A stretch of DNA of 64,000 nucleotides from Micromonospora sp. NBC_01813. Lineage in GTDB: Bacteria; Actinomycetota; Actinomycetes; Mycobacteriales; Micromonosporaceae. This document shows, one piece after another, positions 52,523 to 60,218 of the stretch. The position numbers and the translations under genes are program-made. Each line of letters opens with the position of its first letter. The stretch's first letter is position 1. The stretch lies in NCBI RefSeq assembly GCF_035917335.1, contig NZ_CP109067.1, forward strand, positions 684,501-748,500, written 5' to 3'. Under the pieces are notes generated by a model, which saw only the letters and a program-made list of their open reading frames with translations, had not been told where the DNA came from and did no database searches.

Positions 52523-53419
52523 ATGGCACGTGCACCGAGGACCCGCAAGGCACCTGCCAACCCCGCCATGTCACCCACCGTGCAGGCCATGGAGCTCGGC
52601 ATCCGACTGCGCGAACGCCGCGAGGAGCTGGGCATGACCGCCGTCGGCGTCGGCCGCAGCAGCGGCATCACTCAGGCGTACGTCTCCGGAGTGGAGATCG
52701 GCAAGGTCAAACTCCCCGCCGACCGCCTCGCCCAGCTCGTCAAGATCTACGAGATCGACGACCAGGAGGCCACCGAGCTGGAGGCGTTGCGGATCGGTGC
52801 GATGGCCCGCGCCTGGTGGCACACGTACAAGCAGCTCTTCCCGGCCGAGTTCCTGCGCTTCCTCGGCTACGAAGCCGGCGCCGACCACGTCCGCACCTAC
52901 CAGAGCGAGCTGATCGACGGCCTGCTGCAGACCGAGGCGTACGCCCGCGCGATCCTCCGTGGCGGCAACACCTACGTCCGGCTCACCGAAACCGAGCAGC
53001 GCGTCGAGGTGCGGATGGCCCGCCAGCGCCGGCTCGCCGAGGAGCCACCGCTGCGGATCACCGCGATTGTCGGCGAAGGCGCGATCCGGCAGCAGGTCGG
53101 TGGCCCAGCGGTGATGCGCGCCCAGCTCGACCACCTGGCCGATCTGATGACCCGGCACCCGGAGCAGATCCAGATTCGGATCATGCCCTTCTCGGCCGGC
53201 GCGTACCCGGCGCTCGGTGCGCCGTTCGTGATCCTGTCGTTCCCGTCGGCCCGGGTGCCGGACCTGGTCTGGCAGGAGGTGCTGACCTCCAGCGACATCA
53301 TCGACCAGTCGAGCCGGGTCGCCGACTACACGATCACGTTCGGGGAGACGTTGGAGCGGGCGTTAAGCTTCGAGGAGTCCCTCGCCCTGATCCGCCAGGT
53401 CGCCCAGGAGATGAGATGA
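52523..53419 (+). CDS. XRE-family regulator with DUF5753 domain
   Basis: A 298-residue protein. A helix-turn-helix at about residues 24-85 (GIRLRERREELGMTAVGVGR, SSGITQAYVSGVEIGKVKLP) is followed by DUF5753 (FLGYEAGADHVRTYQSELID, GLLQTEAYARAILRGG, EGAIRQQVGG, IRIMPFSAGAYPALGAPFVI). This is the classic actinomycete regulator of the BldB/WhiJ-like systems, encoded with a DUF397 partner. ATG 52523 has GGGAGG 6 bases upstream. The stop overlaps the partner start by an ATGA. Confidence 0.93.
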   Translation: MARAPRTRKAPANPAMSPTVQAMELGIRLRERREELGMTAVGVGRSSGITQAYVSGVEIGKVKLPADRLAQLVKIYEIDDQEATELEALRIGAMARAWWHTYKQLFPAEFLRFLGYEAGADHVRTYQSELIDGLLQTEAYARAILRGGNTYVRLTETEQRVEVRMARQRRLAEEPPLRITAIVGEGAIRQQVGGPAVMRAQLDHLADLMTRHPEQIQIRIMPFSAGAYPALGAPFVILSFPSARVPDLVWQEVLTSSDIIDQSSRVADYTITFGETLERALSFEESLALIRQVAQEMR

Positions 53420-53613
53420 CCGAGCACACCCCCACCCGTGGCTGGTTCAAGTCCTCCCGTAGCGCCAGCAACGCCGCCTGCGTCGAGGTCCGCCTCGGCG
53501 CCGACACCATCGGCGTACGCGACTCCAAGGACGTCAGCGGCCCGGCGCTCGCCTTCGACTCGGCCGCCTGGACCGGCTTCCTCACCACCCTCAAGGCCGT
53601 CGACCCCAGCTGA
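53416..53613 (+). CDS. DUF397 protein, partner of the XRE regulator
   Basis: A 65-residue DUF397 protein: RGWFKSSRSASNAACVEVRL, TIGVRDSKDVSGPALAFDSA, AWTGFLTTLKA. It is translationally coupled to the XRE/DUF5753 gene, in contrast to the three orphan copies near 10 kb. In WhiJ-type systems the DUF397 protein modulates the DNA-binding partner; some families act as toxin-antitoxin-like pairs. Confidence 0.9.
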   Translation: MTEHTPTRGWFKSSRSASNAACVEVRLGADTIGVRDSKDVSGPALAFDSAAWTGFLTTLKAVDPS

Positions 53614-53619
53614 CCGGCG

Positions 53620-54579
53620 GTGAGCATAGCCGCCGGCGGAGCTGGCCTGGAGATCCCGGCGGAGCTGGCCGCATCCCACGCCACCTACTTCGGCGACGCC
53701 GGGCGGGCCTGGATAGCGGCGCTGCCGCAGCAGGTCGTGGCCATCATGGACCGATGGGGGCTACGTCACGACGGGCCGGCGAGCTGCGGAGCGATCGCCC
53801 TCGTGCTGCCCGTCCTGCAGACCGACGGGTCGCCGGCGATGCTGAAGCTGCAGCCGATCGACGAGGAAACCGTCGGCGAACCGGCGGCGCTGCGGGCCTG
53901 GGGCGGCGACGGCGCTGTCCGACTCCTGCGGCACGACGCCAGCTCCGGCGCGATGCTGCTGGAACGCCTCGACGCCGACCGTACCCTGGCAGTCGTCCCC
54001 GACGACCTGGCCGCGCTGCGGATCCTCAGCCAGCTCCTCGCCCGGCTCACCTCGGTGGCCGCACCGCCCGACGTACGCCGCCTCGCCGATGTCGCCGCCG
54101 GGATGCTCGACCGGGTGCCGCAGGCGCTGGTACGGCTACCCGCAGCCGACCATCCGCTGATCCGGCGGTGCGCGGCGGCCGTCAAGGAGTTGCTGCCGGA
54201 GGCCGGCGACCGACTACTGCACTGGGATCTGCACTACGACAACGTCCTCGCCTCCCGGACCGACCCGCGCGCGCCGGGCGGTCGGGAGTCGTGGCTGGCG
54301 ATCGACCCCAAACCACTCGCCGGAGATCCCTGCTTCGAGCTGCTTCCCGCGTTGCACAACCGCTGGGCCGACGTGGTGGCCACCGGCGACGTGCCGCGTG
54401 CGGTTCGGCGACGATTCGACCTGATGACCGAGGTGCTGGGCGTCGACCGGCAACGGGCGGTCGGTTGGACGCTCGGCCGCGTACTGCAGGACCTGCTCTG
54501 GGAGTCCGGGTCCGGTGCCACGGCGTGGCACAGCGCGCCGGACCGGGCGGTCGCCCACGCCCTGCTGCGCCAGGATTGA
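53620..54579 (+). CDS. APH(6)/hydroxyurea-type phosphotransferase
   Basis: A 319-residue protein-kinase-like phosphotransferase of the streptomycin 6-kinase type: TYFGDAGRAWIAALPQQVVA, SPAMLKLQPIDEETVGEPAA, LLERLDADRTL, the catalytic loop RLLHWDLHYDNVLASR (the H-x-D-x-x-x-x-N pattern) and the metal-binding LAIDPKPLAGDPCFEL. Resistance to aminoglycosides or hydroxyurea is possible but unproven. GTG 53620 lies 6 bases after the DUF397 stop. It converges on a second kinase-fold gene. Confidence 0.87.
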   Translation: MSIAAGGAGLEIPAELAASHATYFGDAGRAWIAALPQQVVAIMDRWGLRHDGPASCGAIALVLPVLQTDGSPAMLKLQPIDEETVGEPAALRAWGGDGAVRLLRHDASSGAMLLERLDADRTLAVVPDDLAALRILSQLLARLTSVAAPPDVRRLADVAAGMLDRVPQALVRLPAADHPLIRRCAAAVKELLPEAGDRLLHWDLHYDNVLASRTDPRAPGGRESWLAIDPKPLAGDPCFELLPALHNRWADVVATGDVPRAVRRRFDLMTEVLGVDRQRAVGWTLGRVLQDLLWESGSGATAWHSAPDRAVAHALLRQD

Positions 54580-54586
54580 CCTCCGG

Positions 54587-55507
54587 TCAGCCGATCGTGG
54601 CGCTGAGACGTCGCAGCGCGGCGTGAGCCGGTGGACCCCAGGTCGGCTTGCCGCCGGGGCGACCGTGGACCCCGGCGTCGCCGATCAGGATGCCGCCGAG
54701 GGCGCGGGCCATCGCCCAGCCACGGGCACGGCGCATGGTGGCGGCATCCAGAATCTGCTGGTACGCCGCGTAAAAGTGGTCGATGCTGCCGTCCGGGAGC
54801 AGGATCCAGCCGGCAGCGAGGTCGTACGCCGGGTCGCCCACGCAGAGGTCCCCGAAGTCGATGACACCGCAGATGGTGCCGTCGGCGGTGAGAACGTTGG
54901 CCGGATGTAGGTCGGCGTGCAGCCACCGGGCCGGACCCGACCATCCAGGCGCGGTGACCGCGTCTCGCCAGACAGCGTGGACGGCGTCCGGGTCGTCGAT
55001 CAGCCCGCGCCCGGTGACCTCGGTGAGTCCGTGGGTGAACTGGTCGGTGTGGTCGGCCAGCGGCCCGCCCCGGCCGCTGCCGCTGCCCGTGGGCGCACTG
55101 TCGGGAGCGGGCCGGTGCAGCGCGGTCAGGAACGTCGCCAGGGATTCGGCCGCCGCGTGGGCTCGGGTGACCGGGGCGCGGTCGGCGGGGGCACCCGGGA
55201 CCCAGGTGGTGACGAGCCACGGCCGGGGGAACCGCGCGGACGGCTCACCGAGTCGCTGGGGTACGGGGACCGGCAACGGCAGGCGCGGTGCCAGCGCCGG
55301 CAGCCAGGCATACTCCTTGCGCAGCAGCGCGTCCGCCGACCTGGTCGCCCAGGGCAGCCGTACGGCGAGATCGTCGCCGAGGCGCCACATCTGGTTGTCC
55401 CAGCCGCGCGCGGCCAGCCGGACCGGTCGGTCGGCGAGGTCGGGGCACTGGTCGCGGAGCAGACCCCGGACCAGCTCCGCGGTGACCTCGACCTCGACGT
55501 GGTCCAC
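54587..55507 (-). CDS. Aminoglycoside phosphotransferase (APH) family protein
   Basis: A protein of about 306 residues with the APH fold: ARGWDNQMWRLGDDLAVRLP (nucleotide lysine region replaced by R/LP as in this subgroup), RPWLVTTWVPGAPAD, the catalytic loop RWLHADLHPANVLTADG and CGVIDFGDLCVGDPAYDLAA. Such proteins phosphorylate antibiotics, choline, homoserine or sugars. GTG 55507 is chosen because homology begins there; the longer frame runs over the divergent hicB-like gene. Confidence 0.87.
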   Translation of the reverse strand: MDHVEVEVTAELVRGLLRDQCPDLADRPVRLAARGWDNQMWRLGDDLAVRLPWATRSADALLRKEYAWLPALAPRLPLPVPVPQRLGEPSARFPRPWLVTTWVPGAPADRAPVTRAHAAAESLATFLTALHRPAPDSAPTGSGSGRGGPLADHTDQFTHGLTEVTGRGLIDDPDAVHAVWRDAVTAPGWSGPARWLHADLHPANVLTADGTICGVIDFGDLCVGDPAYDLAAGWILLPDGSIDHFYAAYQQILDAATMRRARGWAMARALGGILIGDAGVHGRPGGKPTWGPPAHAALRRLSATIG

Positions 55508-55576
55508 GGCGAGCAACAGTAGCCGTAGCTTGTCGGTAGAGCCCAGGGAATCGGCGCAGGCCTGGAGGGAGGATTC

Positions 55577-55780
55577 GTGGAGGTGACGACCTACTTGGTG
55601 GTCTGCCGGCGGGTCGGCGACTGGTGGGCGATCAGTGTGCCTGAACTCAACGGCGTACATACGCAGGCCCGGCGACTCGACCAGGTCGCTGCGGCGGCTC
55701 GAGAAGCGATCGCGCTGCTGCTTGACGTCAATCAAACCGTGGTGGACGTCGATGTGTTTCCAGAGCCTCCAGGTGTCTGA
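55577..55780 (+). CDS. HicB-like small protein
   Basis: A 67-residue alpha/beta protein: TTYLVVCRRVGDWWAISVPE, LNGVHTQARRLDQVAAAARE, AIALLLDVNQTVV. This is the partial RNase-H-like fold of HicB antitoxins and related proteins. It lacks a DNA-binding tail and no HicA toxin gene is adjacent, so an independent role is possible. GTG 55577 has GGAGGGAGG just upstream; GTG 55583 is an alternative. Confidence 0.75.
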   Translation: MEVTTYLVVCRRVGDWWAISVPELNGVHTQARRLDQVAAAAREAIALLLDVNQTVVDVDVFPEPPGV

Positions 55781-55885
55781 AACGAAGCTGGTCAGCCGCC
55801 CTGAGGCTGTGCCCGCTGGGTGCGGTGAACAGGACTGTTGCGACTGGACGAGGCTCGTCCGCGCCCATAGCCTTTCCAGGCTTGG

Positions 55886-56263
55886 TCAGCAGGTCGAGTG
55901 GAACAGACCGCCCACCGGCTGGGTCGCGGCCAGTTCGTTGTAGTGCTGCACGGCTTGCGTCGTCTCGCCGACGTACGGCGTGATGCCGTGCCGGTCGAGA
56001 AGCTCAAGGGTGCGCGGGTCGATCTGAAGCTGAAGCTGCATGCCGCGGGACAGCACGATCGCGGTCGCGCCGTGGCGCAGCAGCTCCTCGACGTCGGCGG
56101 GTTGAATCCCAGGGCTGTGCCGGGTCCCGGTCTCGGACCAGTCCCAGGCCCGGCCGCCGCCGGGGTGGAGCATGAAGTCCTTGCCGGTCCCGAGCCCTTC
56201 GACCTCCATCCGACCCCACGAGATCGCCAGCACCCTGGGGGATCGCCCTGCGACGTCGGTCAA
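55886..56263 (-). CDS. Mth938-like domain protein
   Basis: A protein of about 125 residues of the Mth938/DUF498 family: PRVLAISWGRMEVEGLGTGK, GGGRAWDWSETGTRHSPGIQ, ADVEELLRHGATAIVLSRGM and the end AATQPVGGLFHSTC. Known structures show a small alpha/beta fold; a human relative (AAMDC) links to adipogenesis and mitochondrial complexes carry NDUFAF3. The bacterial role is unclear. TTG 56263 is chosen since GGAG lies 7 bases upstream and homology starts right after; ATG 56209 would cut the first strand. Confidence 0.82.
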   Translation of the reverse strand: MTDVAGRSPRVLAISWGRMEVEGLGTGKDFMLHPGGGRAWDWSETGTRHSPGIQPADVEELLRHGATAIVLSRGMQLQLQIDPRTLELLDRHGITPYVGETTQAVQHYNELAATQPVGGLFHSTC

Positions 56264-56347
56264 CGCGGTCTCCGTTCGATCGGCTGCGGTCAGATCGTGC
56301 CGCTGGATCCACCGTAACCGTCGACCCGCCGAAGGCGTCGGCCCGGA

Positions 56348-56378
56348 CGGGTGCGCCGGTGGCGTGCCGGCGCACCCG
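56348..56378 (-). terminator. Terminator after the GH64 gene
   Basis: CGGGTGCGCCGG (56348-56359) pairs perfectly with 56367-56378 around a 7-base loop, directly downstream of the GH64 stop on the minus strand and before the Mth938-like gene. Confidence 0.65.
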
Positions 56379-56402
56379 GACCGAGGCGGGGGAGAGGCCC
56401 GG

Positions 56403-57590
56403 TCAGAACGGGCTGAGCACCACTCCGGCGGAGCGGGGGTCGCCGTCGTGCACGAGGGACTCGAACGCGCCGACGTCGTCAAAGGCGAACGCGTACGCCT
56501 TTCCGTCACGCATGTTGGCGTGGATGATCCGGGCGTACTGGTTGGTGGGGTTGCTGCGGTAGAACTCGGCGGCGTTGGTGCTGGGTTGGGTGTGGATGGT
56601 GCCGAGGGTGCCCCGGTTCAGCGCGGCGCACAACGTGCGGGAGATCGGCCCGACCACCTGGTCGTTGGGGGCGGGCAGGTCGCCGTCGCAGCCCCACACG
56701 CTCGCCGACGAGGGCCGGTTGAACGAGGCGACGACCTGGCCGGCACTGTTGGTGAAGGTCATCACCCGGCCCGAGGTCCGACCGAAGTAGCGGATGTCGG
56801 GGCGGTCGCCGAACGGCACGACGGTCAGCGTCCGGCTGGTGTACGCGTTCCACGCCGAGGTGATGTAGGAGTCCAGGTAGGTGGTGCTGAACAGGCCGGC
56901 GCCGGCCGCCTTGCCCGGTGCGAGCACCCGCAGCACGGTGCCGTCGCCCCGGGTCTGCACCGTGTTGGCCCAGCCGGACTGGGCGCGGACCCCGTTGATG
57001 ATCGCGTTGCGGCCGCCCGTGACGACGTCGCCGGTGCGTTTGGTGACGCCGTTGGCGCCGGTCACGGTGACCGCGTGCGGCACCGCGAACATGTCCACCT
57101 GGGAGCTGTTGAGCCAGAGGCCGGCGTCGTTGTAGGTGAACTCGCTCCAGTCGAACAGGATGTCGCGGTTGGGGTCGCCGCCGGCCCAGGGGGCCGGCTG
57201 GACCAGGCCGGTCGGGGTGAGGAAGAACTTCAGTTTTTCGCCGAAGGAGAAGTAGACCCGGCCGGAGAAGCCGCGCGGGAAGCGGACCGTCGCGCTGGCG
57301 CCGTTGGTCGGTCCGGCGATCGAGGCGTCCGGGGCGGGCGACGGTGGGATCTGCCCGCCGGACCAGGGGATGAAGGTGCCGGCCTGGTTGACGTATCCGA
57401 GGCGGCCGGAGGAGAGCTGTACGCCGATCACGTACAGGTGGACGGACCCGGCCCGGCCGGTGCTGTTGGTGACGGTGACCGGCAGCAGCGCCGGGCCGAT
57501 CGCCTGGGCGGGGGTGGCGGCGACGAGGCCGGCCGGGACGGCGGTGAGCAGGGCGGCTGCGACGGCCAGCAGCTTTCTTCGGACAACCAC
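56403..57590 (-). CDS. Secreted GH64 beta-1,3-glucanase
   Basis: A 395-residue exported enzyme. Signal peptide at residues 1-30 (RRKLLAVAAALLTAVPAGLV, cleavage near TPAQA). The rest matches glycoside hydrolase family 64: LLPVTVTNSTGRAGSVHLYV, ILFDWSEFTYNDAGLWLNSS, QVDMFAVPHAVTVTGANG and FYRSNPTNQYARIIHANMRD, including the acidic residues of the thaumatin-like core. GH64 enzymes release laminaripentaose from fungal-type beta-1,3-glucan. GTG 57590 has GAGGAG 8 bases upstream. A LacI-type palindrome lies before it, suggesting sugar-responsive control. Confidence 0.92.
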   Translation of the reverse strand: MVVRRKLLAVAAALLTAVPAGLVAATPAQAIGPALLPVTVTNSTGRAGSVHLYVIGVQLSSGRLGYVNQAGTFIPWSGGQIPPSPAPDASIAGPTNGASATVRFPRGFSGRVYFSFGEKLKFFLTPTGLVQPAPWAGGDPNRDILFDWSEFTYNDAGLWLNSSQVDMFAVPHAVTVTGANGVTKRTGDVVTGGRNAIINGVRAQSGWANTVQTRGDGTVLRVLAPGKAAGAGLFSTTYLDSYITSAWNAYTSRTLTVVPFGDRPDIRYFGRTSGRVMTFTNSAGQVVASFNRPSSASVWGCDGDLPAPNDQVVGPISRTLCAALNRGTLGTIHTQPSTNAAEFYRSNPTNQYARIIHANMRDGKAYAFAFDDVGAFESLVHDGDPRSAGVVLSPF

Positions 57591-57623
57591 GAGGGACTCC
57601 TCTGGTCGGAGGTCGGACGGCGA

Positions 57624-57635
57624 GAGAGCGCTCTC
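57624..57635 (-). promoter_or_regulatory. LacI-type operator upstream of the GH64 gene
   Basis: GAGAGCGCTCTC is a perfect 12-base palindrome with the central AGCGCT of LacI/CebR-type operators. It sits about 35 bases before the GTG. On the minus strand a TTGACA (57669-57664) lies upstream and could be the -35, so the operator would overlap the transcription start region. Confidence 0.6.
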
Positions 57636-57775
57636 CGAGAAGAGTCTTACTGTTAACACTGTTTGTCAATAGATGTGCGGCGATGTGGTGACCTGTGGTG
57701 CCGACGTCGATATCCAGTTGCCGGTCGGGTCGGGCGTCACCGACGATGGCTGTCGTGGCGACGGGCGAACGGCCG

Positions 57776-58450
57776 ATGGATGCCGCTCGTCGCCGTGAGC
57801 TTGCCCGCCGAGTGCTCGACGGCTACGCCAGCGGGCCCGACGCCCCGGTCCAGGCGACCGCCCGCGCCCTGGCGAAGATCGACCGTGCCGTCGCCCTGGT
57901 GCTCGTCGAAGGCGTCAGCGACCAGATCGCGGTGGAGACGGCCGCGGCGGGCCGTGGCCGGGATCTCGACGCGGAACGGGTGGCGGTCGTGCCGATCGGT
58001 GGAGCACACGCGACCGGCCGGTTCCTGGCCAGCCTCGGCCCGCTGCACCCGCAGGTGCGGCTCGCCGGGCTGTGCGACCTGCCGGAGGTGGACATCGTCC
58101 GGCGGGGGCTGGCCGCCGCCGGGTTCGGCGTACCCCTGACCCAGGCAGACCTCGCCAAGCTCGGGTTCTTCGTCTGCGTCGACGACCTGGAGGACGAACT
58201 GATCCGTGCCCTGGGCGTCGAGACGGTCGAGGCCGTCCTGGACTCCCAGGGCGACCTCGGGTCCTTCCGTACGTTGCAGGGCCAGCCCGCCTGGCGCGAC
58301 CGGCGACCCGAAGCGCAGCTGCGGCGGTTCATGGGCAGCGGCTCGCGTCGCAAGTCACGCTACGCCCGGCTGCTCGTCGAGGCGGCCGTTGCCCGGGATG
58401 CCCTGCCCCGGCCCCTCGACCGGTTGCTCGCCTACGTGGGCGCGCACTGA
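57776..58450 (+). CDS. Stand-alone TOPRIM domain protein (OLD-like)
   Basis: A protein of about 224 residues whose centre is a TOPRIM fold like that of OLD nucleases: ALVLVEGVSDQIAVETAAAG (catalytic Glu), RVAVVPIGGAHATGRFLASL and LAGLCDLPEVDIVRRGLAAA (metal Asp/Glu). The ATPase domain of OLD proteins is absent. N- and C-terminal helical regions flank it (RRRELARRVLDGYASGPDAP, RPLDRLLAYVGAH). Such proteins are listed in actinomycetes as TOPRIM nucleotidyl transferase/hydrolase-like proteins without known function. ATG 57776 begins the conserved helix; ATG 57746 is ten codons longer. Confidence 0.78.
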   Translation: MDAARRRELARRVLDGYASGPDAPVQATARALAKIDRAVALVLVEGVSDQIAVETAAAGRGRDLDAERVAVVPIGGAHATGRFLASLGPLHPQVRLAGLCDLPEVDIVRRGLAAAGFGVPLTQADLAKLGFFVCVDDLEDELIRALGVETVEAVLDSQGDLGSFRTLQGQPAWRDRRPEAQLRRFMGSGSRRKSRYARLLVEAAVARDALPRPLDRLLAYVGAH

Positions 58451-58535
58451 ACCGTCATGGTGGCCGCCGAGGCGACACCGCGAGCATCCTCAGCCAGTCG
58501 GGTGAGCGTTCACCGAACCCTGCTAGTTTCTGCCC

Positions 58536-60218
58536 GTGAGTGAGGCAGACGGATCACCCACCGTCCCACGTGTCGTCCGAAACGACTGGTCTTCGGTGTC
58601 CGCGCCCGAGCTGGCGGGCTGGCGGCCCACGCTGACGGTGAGCGTCGTCATTCCGGCCTTCAACTGTCAGCCGACCCTCGACCTGACGCTGGCGTCGTTG
58701 AGCCGGCAGACGTACCCGGCCGATCTGCTCGAGGTCGTCGTGGTCGACGACGGCTCCGACCCGCCGTTGACCCTGCCCCCGGTCCGGCCGGCGCGGACGA
58801 GAATCGTCCGGGTCGGTGCCGACGGCGTGGCCGGCTGGGGGCGGGCCGCCGCGCTGCGCTGCGGGGTCGCACACAGTTCCGGCGAGATCCTGCACTGGCT
58901 GGACGCCGACATGATCGTCTACCCCGAGCACGTGGCGGCTCAGGTCCGCTGGCAGCACGTGCTGCCGTACGCGGTCACCCTCGGCTACAAGCGCTTCGTC
59001 GAGCCGGACGGCGACGGGCGGTGGCCGTCGGCGGAGACGGTCGCCGAGACCCTGGACCGGGGCGCGGCGGCGGACCTGTTCGGTGACCGGGCCAGCGAGC
59101 CGCACAGCTACGTCGAGCGGTACATCAACCAGACCGACCAGCTCCGCCTCGCCGACCACCACGTCTTCAAGATCCACGTCGGGGCGACCGCCGCGCTGCG
59201 CCGCCAGCTGTACGAGCAGGCCGGCGGCTTCGACGCGGACCTGCGCCTCGGCGAGGACACCGAGTTCGGCTACCGCCTCGCCCAGGCGGGTGCCGTTTTC
59301 GTGCCGGAGCCGGCCGCGCGCAGTTGGCATCTCGGGCGTACCCATGTCATGCGGGCCCGCCAGGACGTCGCCCGCTGGAACCGCCCCTTCTTCGCCGACC
59401 GGGTCCCGTACCCCCGCACCTGGCGCAAGGTCGGCGGGACGTCCTGGTCCGTCCCGCTGGCCGAGGTGGTCACGGTGGTCGGTGACGAGCCGCTGGAACG
59501 GGTACGGGCGGCCGTCGACTCGGTGCTACGCGGCAGCGAGCACGACATCCGGATCACTCTCGTTGGCCCGTGGGACCGCCTCGACGACGCGCGGGTGCGG
59601 GTGCTCACCGACCCGCTGCGCGACCTGCGGCTGATCGCCGCGACCTACCGGGGCGAACCACGGGTCCGGCTGGCCACCGAACGGCCCACCAGCGTCTTTC
59701 CCACGCCGTACCTGCTGGATCTGCCGGCCGCCTACGGCCTGGCGCCGGACGCGCTGCGGCACCTGATCGACGTCGCCGACCGCCACCAGGTCGGCGTGGT
59801 CCGGGTCGATCCGCGAGGCGTGGTCCGGGCAGACCCGGACGGCACCGCCGACGCCGCCGGGGAGACCGGCGTCCAGCTGTGGCGGACCGCCGCGCTCGGC
59901 CGGGCCCGGTGGGTGCGCTGCGCCGACGAGCCGCTGTTCGACGCGGTGACCTCGGTGTACGGGCACCGCGACGTGACCGCCGACGCGGTCGGCGTGGCCG
60001 ACCTGACCCGGTTCGACGTGGCCGACCTGGCGGGCGGCATGCCCCGGCTGACCGGGCGGGGCCGGGCACCCGCCCTGGTGCCGACGACGGTGGAGGTGGC
60101 GGGCGTGCGGTCGCTGGCCAAGGCCACGGTGGTGGTCGCGTGGATGGCGGGTCGGCGGGTACGGGCGACGCTGCGCGTGCCGCACCGGCCAGCGCGCGGC
60201 GCCACCACGATCGACTAA
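58536..60218 (+). CDS. Family 2 glycosyltransferase with C-terminal extension
   Basis: A 560-residue protein. Residues 30-260 are a GT-A family 2 domain: VSVVIPAFNCQPTLDLTLAS, LEVVVVDDGSDPPLTL, EILHWLDADMIVYPEHVAAQ (metal DxD-like DAD) and the acceptor-side GFDADLRLGEDTEFGYRLAQ. Residues 300-560 are a second, degenerate domain that may pair with it. No membrane helix is evident. GTG 58536 follows TAGTTT (58524-58529) by 6 bases, a leaderless arrangement. Its stop overlaps the convergent glycosyltransferase stop at CTAA. Confidence 0.88.
   Translation: MSEADGSPTVPRVVRNDWSSVSAPELAGWRPTLTVSVVIPAFNCQPTLDLTLASLSRQTYPADLLEVVVVDDGSDPPLTLPPVRPARTRIVRVGADGVAGWGRAAALRCGVAHSSGEILHWLDADMIVYPEHVAAQVRWQHVLPYAVTLGYKRFVEPDGDGRWPSAETVAETLDRGAAADLFGDRASEPHSYVERYINQTDQLRLADHHVFKIHVGATAALRRQLYEQAGGFDADLRLGEDTEFGYRLAQAGAVFVPEPAARSWHLGRTHVMRARQDVARWNRPFFADRVPYPRTWRKVGGTSWSVPLAEVVTVVGDEPLERVRAAVDSVLRGSEHDIRITLVGPWDRLDDARVRVLTDPLRDLRLIAATYRGEPRVRLATERPTSVFPTPYLLDLPAAYGLAPDALRHLIDVADRHQVGVVRVDPRGVVRADPDGTADAAGETGVQLWRTAALGRARWVRCADEPLFDAVTSVYGHRDVTADAVGVADLTRFDVADLAGGMPRLTGRGRAPALVPTTVEVAGVRSLAKATVVVAWMAGRRVRATLRVPHRPARGATTID

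Noticed and set aside
53620-55507. Firm call of an aminoglycoside-resistance locus
   Set aside because: The APH fold is shared by many metabolic kinases, and nothing in the context shows an antibiotic substrate.
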